DNA of 64,000 nt from Pseudoglutamicibacter albus (GCF_022346425.1 NZ_JAKRCW010000009.1:1-64000); one strand, 5' to 3'; shown: positions 14,551-23,897, counted from the stretch's first letter. Numbers and translations are program-made. Notes: generated from the sequence alone by a model not told the origin.

Positions 14551-14940
14551 ATGAACGACATGACCATAGCGCCCGGCCCGGGGATCCCCGACAGTGCGGT
14601 CATCGCCGCCGATCTCGCGGAGCGTTTCGCGAAATCGTCGACTCCAGGCGGCCAGGGCGTCAACACGACGGACGGCAAAGTCCAGCTTTCCATCGATGTC
14701 GCCGAATGCGCATCGCTTACCGACGCCCAGCGTCACCGTATCTCGCGCAACCTCGAGCACCGCCTAGACGGCTCCGTCTTTACCGTGACTGCGTCGACTC
14801 AGCGGTCTGTGTTTCGCTCCTGGTCCTCTCGCTTGCACCTGCGACACAGCCTCGTGCCCCCGGGCCGTAGCGTTCGGGGGAGCACAATAGCCCCAGTCCT
14901 CATCACGTCCCGGGATCAAAGAGTTCATCGCAGAGGTTAA
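14551..14940 (+). pseudogene. ArfB-like peptidyl-tRNA hydrolase, truncated
   Basis: From the ATG at 14551 the protein follows class-I release-factor-like hydrolases (ArfB/YaeJ): after I-A-A-D-L-A-E-R-F comes the catalytic loop S-T-P-G-G-Q-G-V-N-T-T-D-G-K-V. Homology ends at about 14813, after V-T-A-S-T-Q-R-S, where a basic C-terminal tail that enters the ribosomal mRNA channel should follow. Instead an unrelated frame runs to a stop at 14940. The GGQ site is present but the ribosome-binding tail is lost. The break is about 130 bp from the ychF-like site at 14944. Confidence 0.75.
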
Positions 14941-14943
14941 GCA

Positions 14944-14967
14944 CTACACGTTGAACTTGAACTCGAC
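14944..14967 (-). other. ychF 3'-end-like attachment site, copy 3
   Basis: Minus-strand reading gives H-S-V-E-F-K-F-N-V-stop. The bases encoding E-F-K-F-N match the displaced ychF fragment at 11400 more closely than the intact gene, while the sequence just upstream on the minus strand resembles that at 2632. It separates the mercury block from the Ymh/VOC block. Confidence 0.6.
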
Positions 14968-15161
14968 GGAGTGTCGTCGCTGTTTAACGTGTGCGAGATT
15001 CATTCTTGGACCCAGCCCAGTCGCTGGCGTTAACCTTGCACACAACTATGGCGATGGTCCTGGACGGCCTTGCCGACTGAGCACCCGGCACCCTCATCAC
15101 AGACGTTCGTGCTCCCCACATCCTTCGCTCAAGCGGACTGCTATTCCGTAAACCGATGTAG

Positions 15162-15896
15162 TCACCCCTCCAGGACGGTAGCCCCATCAACCCAGCGAGC
15201 CAATAGACTGAAAGCCGCGAACTGCTCCAACGCGACTTGCTCCTCACCACCGTCGTGTGGAACATGCATCCCGGGATTGCGGATAGCCGCGTACAAGCCC
15301 TCTGCAAAGGCGCGGGCGCCCCGATGCAGGTTCTCAAACGTCCTACTGCCATCATTTTCCATAAGCCGAAGGCGCGGCACATTACGCTTCGGATCGTGGA
15401 GTGAAAACGCCTCGTTGAAAAGTGCTGTTTCAGATATGTCTAGGCGGTTCAGTTTCGCTTGGGTCTCTGCATTGACGCGGATGGCAGCCTGCATCACTCC
15501 TTGATGGTAGTGCCCATGATTCCAGTAACCCTTGCCATTTTCCCACGCCCACGGATGCAGATTGGCTGCGTCTAAGTCTGGTGTGTTCTCTCCGAGCTTT
15601 TCAGCGAGTTCAGACCGACGTTCAAGCGCTGTCTTGGCCCGAGCCGCTTGACTCCTCAGCCAGCTATACTCCTTGTCCTGGACCGGGAGTCCTTGTCTCC
15701 ACCCGGGAAGCACTCGGTCAAGGATCACTTCAACGACATGGGCGCGTGCCGCAGCCTCAGTCGGCGATCCGCTCATAACGGTTCCAAGGTAGGCGATGCC
15801 CGGGCCCATGTCGGGGACTACCTTCGCTGTGACTTGCAGGAACGTGTCTATCTCATTGATCGCCCCACTCGGGGTCCAGCTCGGCCATGCCTCCAT
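15162..15896 (-). CDS. TIGR02391/Ymh-family hypothetical protein
   Basis: A 244-residue cytoplasmic protein. Its C-terminal third, with L-F-N-E-A-F-S-L, then G-A-R-A-F-A-E-G-L-Y-A-A-I-R-N-P-G-M-H, then F-S-L-L-A-R-W-V-D, matches the conserved core of the TIGR02391 (Hypoth_Ymh) family: a hydrophobic helix, R-N-x-x-x-H, and a closing helix. That family is common in prophages and genomic islands, and the R-N-x-x-x-H pattern recalls HEPN/Abi-like nucleases, but its activity is not established. I start at the ATG at 15896; a longer version would run into the VOC gene on the other strand. Its place between ychF-like sites marks it as island cargo. Confidence 0.65.
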   Translation of the reverse strand: MEAWPSWTPSGAINEIDTFLQVTAKVVPDMGPGIAYLGTVMSGSPTEAAARAHVVEVILDRVLPGWRQGLPVQDKEYSWLRSQAARAKTALERRSELAEKLGENTPDLDAANLHPWAWENGKGYWNHGHYHQGVMQAAIRVNAETQAKLNRLDISETALFNEAFSLHDPKRNVPRLRLMENDGSRTFENLHRGARAFAEGLYAAIRNPGMHVPHDGGEEQVALEQFAAFSLLARWVDGATVLEG

Positions 15897-16001
15897 TATG
15901 ACGTATGGGGCTGACACGGCCGGAGAGAACTGGTCTGATACCCCAACCAGAAACACCCCGCATTGTTGCAGGCGCGCTGTCGCGCGCCCACAATGGAAAC
16001 C

Positions 16002-16352
16002 ATGAGCGATCCCAACTTCACGATCCGCCAGATCACCTTCGACTGCCACGATCCCTCAAAGCTCGCCAAGTTTTGGTCCGCCGCAACCGGCTGCGAAATC
16101 GTCGCGGATTACGGCGATTTCGTGATGGTTGATTCGACCCCGGCGCTAGGGTTTCAGCGCGTCGAGGATCCCACGCCTGGCAAGAACCGCATGCATATCG
16201 ACGTTGGCACGTCGGAGCGAGAAACCTTAGTAGAGCGTCTCAAAGGCTTGGGCGCTGCCGAACTAGACACCCACGAAGCACCGGGATTGGTGTGGACCAT
16301 CATGCAGGACCCAGAGGGCAACGAGTTCTGTGTGGGCAGACCCAAGGCCTAG
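16002..16352 (+). CDS. VOC/glyoxalase-family protein
   Basis: A 116-residue single-domain protein of the vicinal oxygen chelate superfamily. It begins M-S-D-P-N-F-T-I-R-Q-I-T-F-D-C-H-D-P, then F-W-S-A-A-T-G, then R-M-H-I-D-V, and ends D-P-E-G-N-E-F-C-V-G, the standard order of strands and metal-ligand positions. Members include glyoxalases, antibiotic-binding proteins and many of unknown substrate; nothing here fixes the reaction. The start at 16002 is chosen because conservation begins there. Its stop meets the ychF stop (16353) tail to tail with no gap, so it sits exactly at the integration boundary. Confidence 0.75.
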   Translation: MSDPNFTIRQITFDCHDPSKLAKFWSAATGCEIVADYGDFVMVDSTPALGFQRVEDPTPGKNRMHIDVGTSERETLVERLKGLGAAELDTHEAPGLVWTIMQDPEGNEFCVGRPKA

Positions 16353-17432
16353 CTACACATTGAACCTAAATTCAACGACGTCGCCGTCCTGCATAATGTA
16401 TTCCTTACCTTCAAGACGCACACGGCCCGCGGCCTTCGCGGCCTGCATCGAGCCCGCCGCGATCAGGTCGTCGAACGAAACAACCTCGGCACGGATGAAC
16501 CCGCGCTGGAAATCCGTGTGAATCACGCCGGCCGCCTCAGGCGCGGTAGCACCCTGCTTGATCGTCCACGCACGCGTCTCCTTCGGGCCCGCCGTCAAAT
16601 ACGACTGCAAACCAAGCGCCTCATAGCCAGCCTTCGCAAGCTGCTCCAGACCAGACTCCTCGATGCCAGCGTCAGCGAGCATCTCTGCCGCATCGTCCTC
16701 ATCAAGTTCCGCGAGCTCCGCCTCAAACTGAGCGTTCAAGAACACCGAAACCGCCGGCGCAACCGACTCCGCAAGCGAAGCCTTCAGTTCCTCATCGGCA
16801 AGCCCATCGTCATCCAGGTTGAACACGTAAATGAACGGCTTAGCGGTCAGCAACTGCAGTGGCTTCAGCTCGTCCAGATCCACCTCATCGCGGGCAGAGA
16901 ACAGCGTGCGGCCATCAGAGAGGATCTTCTCAGCCTGCTCTACAGCCTCAACATAAGCCTTACTGACCTTCTTGTTCGTCAGCTCCTTCTGCAGCCGCGG
17001 CAACGCCTTCTCCACAGACTGCAGGTCCGCCAGGGCAAGCTCAGTGGTGATGACGTCAATGTCCGATGCCGGATCAACTTCCCCAGCGACGTGGACAACA
17101 TCGGAATCCTGGAAGCCGCGGGTCACCTGGCAGATCGCGTCCGCCTCACGAATGTTCGCGAGGAACTGGTTACCGAGCCCCTCGCCCTCAGACGCGCCCT
17201 TCACAATGCCCGCGATATCAACGAAAGACACGGTTGCCGGCAGGATCTTCTCCGAACCGAAAATCTCTGCGAGCTGCGGCAAACGCGAATCCGGAAGGGG
17301 CACCACACCCACGTTCGGTTCGATCGTCGCGAACGGATAGTTCGCCGCCAAAACATCAGCACGGGTCAAAGCGTTAAACATAGTGGACTTGCCCACATTC
17401 GGGAGCCCAACGATTCCAATAGTAAGAGCCAC
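16353..17432 (-). CDS. ychF: Ribosome-binding ATPase YchF (Obg family)
   Basis: A 359-residue Obg-family NTPase that binds ribosomes and prefers ATP. The P-loop is G-L-P-N-V-G-K-S-T at residues 9-17, with V-S-F-V-D-I-A-G-I-V-K-G-A-S as the switch region, a central coiled coil, and a C-terminal TGS-like domain ending in D-V-V-E-F-R-F-N-V. I start at the GTG at 17432, giving V-A-L-T-I-G-I-V-G as in relatives; an ATG three codons earlier is possible. The gene is intact, but its 3' end is the point where the island begins: the last codons recur at four further sites downstream and are evidently the target of site-specific integration. Divergent from the surface protein gene. Confidence 0.95.
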   Translation of the reverse strand: MALTIGIVGLPNVGKSTMFNALTRADVLAANYPFATIEPNVGVVPLPDSRLPQLAEIFGSEKILPATVSFVDIAGIVKGASEGEGLGNQFLANIREADAICQVTRGFQDSDVVHVAGEVDPASDIDVITTELALADLQSVEKALPRLQKELTNKKVSKAYVEAVEQAEKILSDGRTLFSARDEVDLDELKPLQLLTAKPFIYVFNLDDDGLADEELKASLAESVAPAVSVFLNAQFEAELAELDEDDAAEMLADAGIEESGLEQLAKAGYEALGLQSYLTAGPKETRAWTIKQGATAPEAAGVIHTDFQRGFIRAEVVSFDDLIAAGSMQAAKAAGRVRLEGKEYIMQDGDVVEFRFNV

Positions 17433-17681
17433 GCCCACCATTCTACGTGGCGCCGGACAGATAGACGCCGGACGCGTACCGGCGGGTGCGGGCTGCGTTG
17501 CGGCGGACAAGCTCCGGCGGTTGCACCTCGGCGAGCGCAGGTTGCGTTCACGTTAAAACCCTGTGACCGGCGGGGATACTCGTGTTCCCTAACCATCACG
17601 GCCGATTCACTGAACTGTTGCGTTGGTTCTGTAGAGCTTGGAGTGTCCCTGACCTTGACACTCCACCCGAAAGTGAAGGAC

Positions 17682-20600
17682 ATGAAACCTTCGAGGTTCA
17701 CCTCTCGCCGCAACAGCAACACCAACAAGGTCCTTGCTGCAGCGGTCTTAAGTTTCTCGCTCGCATCCGCACCCATCCTCGCGCCGGCCACCGCATCGGC
17801 CGCAAGCAACGCCGCACACTCGCTCCGGGCTGATCAGCCCGTCCAGCCAGACGCAGATACTGCGCCGCTCACCGTGACCGAACTCAATAGCGGCAACGAC
17901 AACACCACGACGCGCGACTACCCTTTCGTTGAGCTGACCAACCCCGGCTCTAAGCCAGTCACGATCGGTAAAGACGGCCTCAGCCTCAGCTACATCACCG
18001 AAGACACCACAAAGACGGCCAACGATGTTGAGCTTGAGGTCGATGCGCCCGTCACCATCAAACCCAACGAGAAGGTTGTGCTGTGGCTGACCCCGCAACG
18101 CGAGAACGCCTCCGAAGCGGCTGGCGAGGCATCCGCTGAGGCGCGCGACGAAACCGAGACCTCCGGCAAGCCACAGGAAACGCAGGAAGACATCGCGGCT
18201 TTCAAGAAAGCGTGGAAGCTCAATGACTCGACCCGTGTTGAGATCGCGCACGGCCTGGAAAGCAAGGTAGAGAAGACGTTCGGCCTTCGCGTCTCCGACT
18301 CGCAAGGTAAAGAACTCACCCGAGCGTTCACCTCAACAGAAACCGCTCAACCGAGCGATGTTGCAGAACCCGGCGAGACCGCAGAGCCGAGCCAGCCAGC
18401 AGAGCCGAACGAATCGGCAGCACCAACGGATGCTGAAACCCCAGCTGAGACCACGGAACCAACCGAGTCTGCGTCCGAGCAACCATCCGAGTCCTCTTCC
18501 GATAGCCCGTCTGAGATGCCGTCGGATTCGGAGTCGCCATCGGAATCCCCTTCAGAGTCGGCGGGCCCTTCAGAATCGGAGTCCCCGTCTGACTCGGCAT
18601 CACCATCCGAATCTGCTGACCCGAGCAAGGAACCTGCCCCAGCCGCAGGTAACCTCGGCAAGCTGCTGATCACAGAGCTTGTCCCGGATTCGACCAACGT
18701 TGGTGGCTCGGACGGATACGAGTTCATCGAGATCTACAACCCAACCAACACCGCGATCAACCTGCGCGACTACCAGCTCCACTACCTCTACATCCTCAAC
18801 GACCTCACCATCACTAACTCCGCTGAATGGCCGATGGAACCGCACGATGCGGTGGTTGAGCCGGGCAAGACCGTGGTCGTGTGGATCAAAAACGGGCCTA
18901 ACGACAACCTGAGCGCGGAAGACTTCGCGAAACATTACGGGGTCAATCTCGAAGACTTCACCCTGGTTGAGAACAAGTCCGCCGGCATGGCCAACGGAAG
19001 CCCCCGCGGTATGGAACTGCGCACCCGCACGGGTGAGAAAGTCCACCGCGTCAACTACAACGTGACAGGCGAGAAAGACCCAGCCAAAGACATCGGGATC
19101 CACTACGCCGCCAACCCTGATGATCCGGGTAACGCGAACATCCTCGAAAAGAGCGCAGCAACCCCGGGCTCCATCAAGCCAGAACAAGCTCCCGGCAGCG
19201 TCATCGACATCCCGGAAGATGCTGAAGCCCCGGTCATCAAAGACCAGAGCCCTAAGTCACTGGACCCCAACAAGAACGGTGAACTGAAGTTCAAGATCAC
19301 CGACAACGTCCAGGTACGCCGAGTAGAGCTCACCCTCTCCTCCAACGCCGATCCCGAACCGCAGGTCCACAACGTCACCAACAACGGCGACGGAAGCTAT
19401 ACGTTCACCATCCCGAAAGCAGACCTGCTCGGTAAGCGCTACTTCGAATACACCGTCACCGCAAGCGACGGAACCAACGAAACCACCACCGAAAAGGTGC
19501 GTATCCCGCTCGATGGCGTCAACACGGATCCGTTGCGGCTCAACGTCAAAGATGGTGAGTTCGTGCGCGGGACCGTCCCCCTCTCGGTGGCATCAGACAC
19601 CCCGGGCGAAAAACTCGGGGTCTGCGTCAACGACAAGCCACTCACCGATACCCACGCTTCACTCGAAAAAGCACCGACCTTCGCGTTCGAAACCTCCCAA
19701 ACTGACACCTTCTTCCGCAACGGCGTGCTCATTAACGGCGACGTCCTCCACATCTTCGACGAAGGCACCTACGCCGAATGGGCCACCGTCTCAACCGATG
19801 TGCCACTCAACTACGTGACCGCCGGAAAACCACTCCAGGTCGACATCGCCGCCGGCACGAAAGCCGCACCAGGCCCAGACCCAAACGAAAACAACGACGA
19901 CTTCGTGGTCCGCAACGTCCGGCTCGTCCTCCCCGACGGCCGCACCCTCCGCGCACCAGGTTGGGAAGACCCCACCCAAATCATCCAGATGGGTGACTCC
20001 ACCGGCAAAGTCGAAGTCCTCGAAGCGCCCTTCACCATCCCAGAAGACGCCTACAACGCCCAGGCCGCCCAATGGGACTCCACCACCGTGGCCGACGGCG
20101 AACACACCGTGTGCGGAACCAGCCCCGACGGCGCCCGCACCGAACGAACCATCAAAGTCGACAACACCGCCCCCGCCATCACCACATCCGTAAAGGACGG
20201 AGAAGAGAAACGCGGCGGCTTCACCATCGACTTCGACGCAACCGATAAAGGCTCGGGACTCGACACGATCGAAGCCACCCTCAACGGCGAGAAAATCGAC
20301 AACGGAACCAAACTCTCCAGCGTGACCATGCCAGCCGGCACCCACACCCTGGAAATCACTGCCAAAGACAAGATCGGCAACGTCTCCAAACGGACCCTGA
20401 CCTTCACCACCCCCGTTGAACAACCCAACGGAACCATCTCCAACCAAGCCGGCGCCATCCTCAACGTCTGCACCCCAGGCTCACTGACAGCCCGCGTATC
20501 TGACCCGAGCGGTGACCCACTCACCGTGTCCTTCCGCGAAGGCCACACCTCAAGCCTCGAAAGCGAGACCCTCACAGCCGTGAGCGGAACCGTCAACAAC

Positions 20601-22418
20601 GCCAACCAAACCGAACGGAACGGCGACACGCTCACGGCCGGGGGCACCACCACATCGGACACTGAGCTTCCATTCCACGCGTTCACCACCGCGGTACCGG
20701 AAGACGCCGGCGAGGACGCCCTCGTACGTCTCGCTTGGGAAGGCACAACCGACCCCGGCGCCCGCATCCGCCTGCTCGTGTGGAACACGGCAACCAACGC
20801 CTACCAAGAAGTCGATGTGGCACTCACCGACAAGAAAACCGGCGAAGCCACACTCGAGACGATGGTGCCGCTAGGTGAACACGCCGTAGATGGCGAAATC
20901 CGCGCCGTAGTCCAACACTCCGAAGGCTGGGCCGGACCTAACCTCTCCGGACGCGACAGCGCCGTAGAGCCATACCACCCAGACGACACCCCACGCAGCG
21001 AATACGACTTCACCTTCGCGTGGGAAACCGACACCCAGTACTACAACGAATCCTTCTACGACCACCAGATCGCCATCCACAACTATCTGCTGGAACGCCG
21101 CGAACCACTCAACCTGCAGTACCTCTTCCACACCGGCGACATCGTCGATAAAGCCGAGCAACAGTTCCAGTGGGACAACGCCAACAAGGCCTACAAGATG
21201 CTCGATGACGCCGGCCTCCCCTACGGCGTGCTCGCCGGTAACCACGACGTCGGGCACATGAGCAACGACTTCACCGAATACTCCAAGAACTTCGGTGCCC
21301 ACCGCTTTGCACACAACCCGTGGTACGGCGGCTCATACCAGAACAACCGCGGCCACTACGACCTCATCACCGCAGGCGGCCACGACTTCATCATGCTCTA
21401 CATGGGTTGGGCCCCAGGCGATGAAGAGATCGCGTGGATGAACGAAGTGCTCAAGGCATACCCTGAACGCACCGCGATCATCAACCTCCACGAATACATG
21501 CTCACCACCGGCGGGCTCGGCCCGATCCCGCAAAGGATCTACGACGAGGTGATCACCCCGAACCCGAACGTCCGCGCCGTGATGAGCGGCCACTACCACG
21601 ACGCCTACACGCGAGTGGACCGCTTCGATGACAACGGCGACGGCGAAGCCGAACGCACCGTAACCCAGATGCTGTTCGACTACCAGGCACTACCCGAAGG
21701 CGGCCAAGGCTTCCTACGGCTCATGCACTTCGACAACAAGGGCCAGCACGTGAAAGTCCGCACCTTCTCGCCATCGCTGAAGCAATACAACGCCGAAGAC
21801 GCGACGCTGGAGCCAGAACACCAAGAGTTCACGCTCAGCTACGACGCCTTAGGCCTCGAAGCGAGAACCAAGTCCCTCACCACAGCCAAGGCACGCGTGG
21901 ACGTGCTCACCGCGAAGGAACTCGGGTCGGTAGAAAACGTCGAATCCGACACCGAAGCCAAGGTTTCCGTTGAAAACCTCAGCGACGGCGACCACACCAT
22001 CTACGTTCTAACAACCGACCCATACGGCGCCAAGCACTACTCCGCGCTGCAACGCGTCACCATCCAAGGCGGCGACTGCGACATCGAGAAACCAGACAAC
22101 CCAGGCACCGACGTCGAACCCGAAAAGCCGGGCAAGCCGGGCGAACCGGGGAAGCCAGGCGAACCGGGGAAGCCAGGTAAGCCTGGCGGGCCAGGCGGTC
22201 CGGGTAAGGCACCGGATGGTGACTCCGCGGGCGTCGGGGCTACGGGTAACGGGGCTACGGGTGCCGGCGAGGCCAGCCCTCGACAGCACCAACCGAACCG
22301 CCCCGCTGTGGCTCTCGCGGCAACCGGCGCTGATGTCACAGCCCTCGGCCTGGCAGCCGTAGCCCTCACGATGGGCGGCGCAGCCATGGCATGGATGTTG
22401 CGGCGACGCACACGCTGA
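17682..22418 (+). CDS. Wall-anchored lamin-tail/metallophosphoesterase protein
   Basis: A 1578-residue surface protein. A signal peptide of about 41 residues ends at A-T-A-S-A-A-S. Two lamin-tail-like (LTD) domains follow, with L-T-V-T-E-L-N-S-G near residue 65 and L-L-I-T-E-L-V-P-D near 328, separated by a Ser/Glu/Pro-rich linker with S-E-S-P-S-D-S repeats. Ig-like repeats occupy the middle. A calcineurin-type metallophosphoesterase near 1110-1330 shows H-T-G-D-I-V-D, G-N-H-D-V-G and S-G-H-Y-H-D metal ligands. The C terminus has G-K-P-G-E-P collagen-like repeats, then L-A-A-T-G, a membrane helix and R-R-R-T-R, a sortase sorting signal. The substrate is unknown; an exported nucleotide or phosphate-ester hydrolase is plausible. 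The ATG at 17682 is preceded by GAAGGA. Confidence 0.85.
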   Translation: MKPSRFTSRRNSNTNKVLAAAVLSFSLASAPILAPATASAASNAAHSLRADQPVQPDADTAPLTVTELNSGNDNTTTRDYPFVELTNPGSKPVTIGKDGLSLSYITEDTTKTANDVELEVDAPVTIKPNEKVVLWLTPQRENASEAAGEASAEARDETETSGKPQETQEDIAAFKKAWKLNDSTRVEIAHGLESKVEKTFGLRVSDSQGKELTRAFTSTETAQPSDVAEPGETAEPSQPAEPNESAAPTDAETPAETTEPTESASEQPSESSSDSPSEMPSDSESPSESPSESAGPSESESPSDSASPSESADPSKEPAPAAGNLGKLLITELVPDSTNVGGSDGYEFIEIYNPTNTAINLRDYQLHYLYILNDLTITNSAEWPMEPHDAVVEPGKTVVVWIKNGPNDNLSAEDFAKHYGVNLEDFTLVENKSAGMANGSPRGMELRTRTGEKVHRVNYNVTGEKDPAKDIGIHYAANPDDPGNANILEKSAATPGSIKPEQAPGSVIDIPEDAEAPVIKDQSPKSLDPNKNGELKFKITDNVQVRRVELTLSSNADPEPQVHNVTNNGDGSYTFTIPKADLLGKRYFEYTVTASDGTNETTTEKVRIPLDGVNTDPLRLNVKDGEFVRGTVPLSVASDTPGEKLGVCVNDKPLTDTHASLEKAPTFAFETSQTDTFFRNGVLINGDVLHIFDEGTYAEWATVSTDVPLNYVTAGKPLQVDIAAGTKAAPGPDPNENNDDFVVRNVRLVLPDGRTLRAPGWEDPTQIIQMGDSTGKVEVLEAPFTIPEDAYNAQAAQWDSTTVADGEHTVCGTSPDGARTERTIKVDNTAPAITTSVKDGEEKRGGFTIDFDATDKGSGLDTIEATLNGEKIDNGTKLSSVTMPAGTHTLEITAKDKIGNVSKRTLTFTTPVEQPNGTISNQAGAILNVCTPGSLTARVSDPSGDPLTVSFREGHTSSLESETLTAVSGTVNNANQTERNGDTLTAGGTTTSDTELPFHAFTTAVPEDAGEDALVRLAWEGTTDPGARIRLLVWNTATNAYQEVDVALTDKKTGEATLETMVPLGEHAVDGEIRAVVQHSEGWAGPNLSGRDSAVEPYHPDDTPRSEYDFTFAWETDTQYYNESFYDHQIAIHNYLLERREPLNLQYLFHTGDIVDKAEQQFQWDNANKAYKMLDDAGLPYGVLAGNHDVGHMSNDFTEYSKNFGAHRFAHNPWYGGSYQNNRGHYDLITAGGHDFIMLYMGWAPGDEEIAWMNEVLKAYPERTAIINLHEYMLTTGGLGPIPQRIYDEVITPNPNVRAVMSGHYHDAYTRVDRFDDNGDGEAERTVTQMLFDYQALPEGGQGFLRLMHFDNKGQHVKVRTFSPSLKQYNAEDATLEPEHQEFTLSYDALGLEARTKSLTTAKARVDVLTAKELGSVENVESDTEAKVSVENLSDGDHTIYVLTTDPYGAKHYSALQRVTIQGGDCDIEKPDNPGTDVEPEKPGKPGEPGKPGEPGKPGKPGGPGGPGKAPDGDSAGVGATGNGATGAGEASPRQHQPNRPAVALAATGADVTALGLAAVALTMGGAAMAWMLRRRTR
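22125..22207 (+). repeat. Collagen-like Gly-Pro repeat tract
   Basis: Repeating 9-bp steps encode K-P-G, E-P-G and G-P-G triplets near the C terminus of the surface protein, just before the sorting signal. The Gly-x-y periodicity is that of bacterial collagen-like wall-spanning stalks. Near-identical units such as GAACCGGGGAAGCCAGGC suggest expansion and contraction by slippage. Confidence 0.75.
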
Positions 22419-22486
22419 CCTAGCCACACAAGCTAGGCACAACCAGCCGGCTCCAGCTAGTAGCTAAGGCTGGCTACATAACCGAT

Positions 22487-22520
22487 GCGGTGGTTCCCTC
22501 TAAATGGAGGGAACCACCGC
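22487..22520 (+). terminator. Strong hairpin after the surface protein gene
   Basis: GCGGTGGTTCCCTC (22487-22500), a 6-base loop, then the exact complement GAGGGAACCACCGC (22507-22520): a perfect 14-bp stem. No T-run follows, as is common in high-GC actinobacteria. It should end transcription before rmuC. Confidence 0.75.
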
Positions 22521-22605
22521 TGCATTGCAGGAAAGCTCATGCCACGTTTCCGCAAAAACCTGTGCCGCGTTTCAAACTGTCAGGGGGTCTTGAGAAGCTA
22601 GAGGC

Positions 22606-23817
22606 ATGGAGGCTATTTCAATTCTTTTGGCGGTTCTCGCGCTCATTATCGGACTTGTTCTTGGCGCGTTCGCCGCACTTCGTTGGGGCCCGGGTTCCGC
22701 GGAGCGAGGCGAGATCGAGCGGTTACGCTCCACCGTGGATCAGTTGCGCTCCGGGCTCGAACAAGCACATGAAGCCGAATCCCGTGCCCGCGCAGAGGCC
22801 GCGGGAGCACTCGGGCGAGCCGACGTTCTAGAACGCACCCAAGCTGAGTACGAAGCGCAGAAGGCCGAGCAGGAGAACACCGAGAACCAGATCCTGCGCA
22901 CGCTGGCACCCATGACGACCAAGCTCCACGAGCTCGGGATCACCGTCAACAGCATGGAAAAGCAACGCAACCGGCACGACGCAACCCTCCAAGAACAGCT
23001 ACGCCACCTGATAGAGCACGATCAGAAACTGCTCACCACAACCACAGCGCTCGCCGGGGCGCTCAAGGACACCTCCAAACGCGGCTCGTGGGGCGAGATT
23101 CAGCTGCGCCGCATCGTCGAACTAGCCGGGATGACTCGCCACGTCGACTTCACGGAACAAGCCTCCGTCCGCTCCCGCGACGAAACACCAGGCGGCAGGC
23201 CAGACATGGTGGTGCACCTGCCAGGCAACGGCAACATCGCCGTGGACGCTAAAGCTCCATTCCCAGACGCCGAAACCTTCAGTGACCAACGCGAATACGA
23301 GCTCACCACGGCCAAAGTGCTCGAAGACCGCATCAAAGAGCTCAGCAAACGCTCCTACCAGACCGTGCTCGAGGGTAGCCCAGATGTCGTCGTGTGCTTC
23401 GTGCCCGCCGAATCGATGCTGTCGCGTGCCCTCGATGCCCGGCCGCAACTACTCGACACCGCGTTCGCGAACAACGTTGTGCTCGCATCCCCCAACACGT
23501 TGCTTGCGATCCTCAAAGGGCTCGCCGTGTCATGGCGTCAACACCAACTCACCGACAACGCCAACGCCCTCTACAAGGAAGCGAAAACACTGCACGAACG
23601 CATCGGGATCGTCCTCGGGCATTTCAACGAACACGGCAAAGCCCTCAACCACAGCGTTGAAAGCTACAACCGGATCCTCAGCTCCATGAACGTACGGCTA
23701 CTACCGAGCCTGCGGCGCATCCAAGAACTCGACCCAGCCATCGGGCCAACCAACGCCGAAAACAACCTCGCCGCCCTCGACGCCAGTGCCAACCCGACCC
23801 CGCACATCGCCGACTAG
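22606..23817 (+). CDS. rmuC: DNA recombination protein RmuC
   Basis: A 403-residue member of the RmuC family, linked to limiting rearrangements at inverted repeats and containing a nuclease-like fold. A hydrophobic N-terminal segment (about residues 2-22) would anchor it to the membrane, a coiled coil runs from about 27 to 150, and the conserved core includes G-S-W-G-E-I-Q-L-R-R-I-V-E, then G-G-R-P-D-M-V-V-H-L-P, then I-A-V-D-A-K-A-P-F and V-C-F-V-P-A-E-S. Length and motif order are normal for the family. The ATG follows AGAAGCTAGAGGC. It is monocistronic between a terminator and the convergent ispH. Confidence 0.93.
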   Translation: MEAISILLAVLALIIGLVLGAFAALRWGPGSAERGEIERLRSTVDQLRSGLEQAHEAESRARAEAAGALGRADVLERTQAEYEAQKAEQENTENQILRTLAPMTTKLHELGITVNSMEKQRNRHDATLQEQLRHLIEHDQKLLTTTTALAGALKDTSKRGSWGEIQLRRIVELAGMTRHVDFTEQASVRSRDETPGGRPDMVVHLPGNGNIAVDAKAPFPDAETFSDQREYELTTAKVLEDRIKELSKRSYQTVLEGSPDVVVCFVPAESMLSRALDARPQLLDTAFANNVVLASPNTLLAILKGLAVSWRQHQLTDNANALYKEAKTLHERIGIVLGHFNEHGKALNHSVESYNRILSSMNVRLLPSLRRIQELDPAIGPTNAENNLAALDASANPTPHIAD

Positions 23818-23897
23818 AGCAAGACAGCTAGCCCAGCACGTGACCGGCTAGAGCGCCTGGCCCCGCATAACAATGTCTAGCCCTTGTGGTGCAAAGG

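Noticed and set aside
16518-17681. Upstream extension of the surface protein frame across ychF
   Set aside because: The frame stays open by chance antisense to ychF; the signal peptide starts at 17682.
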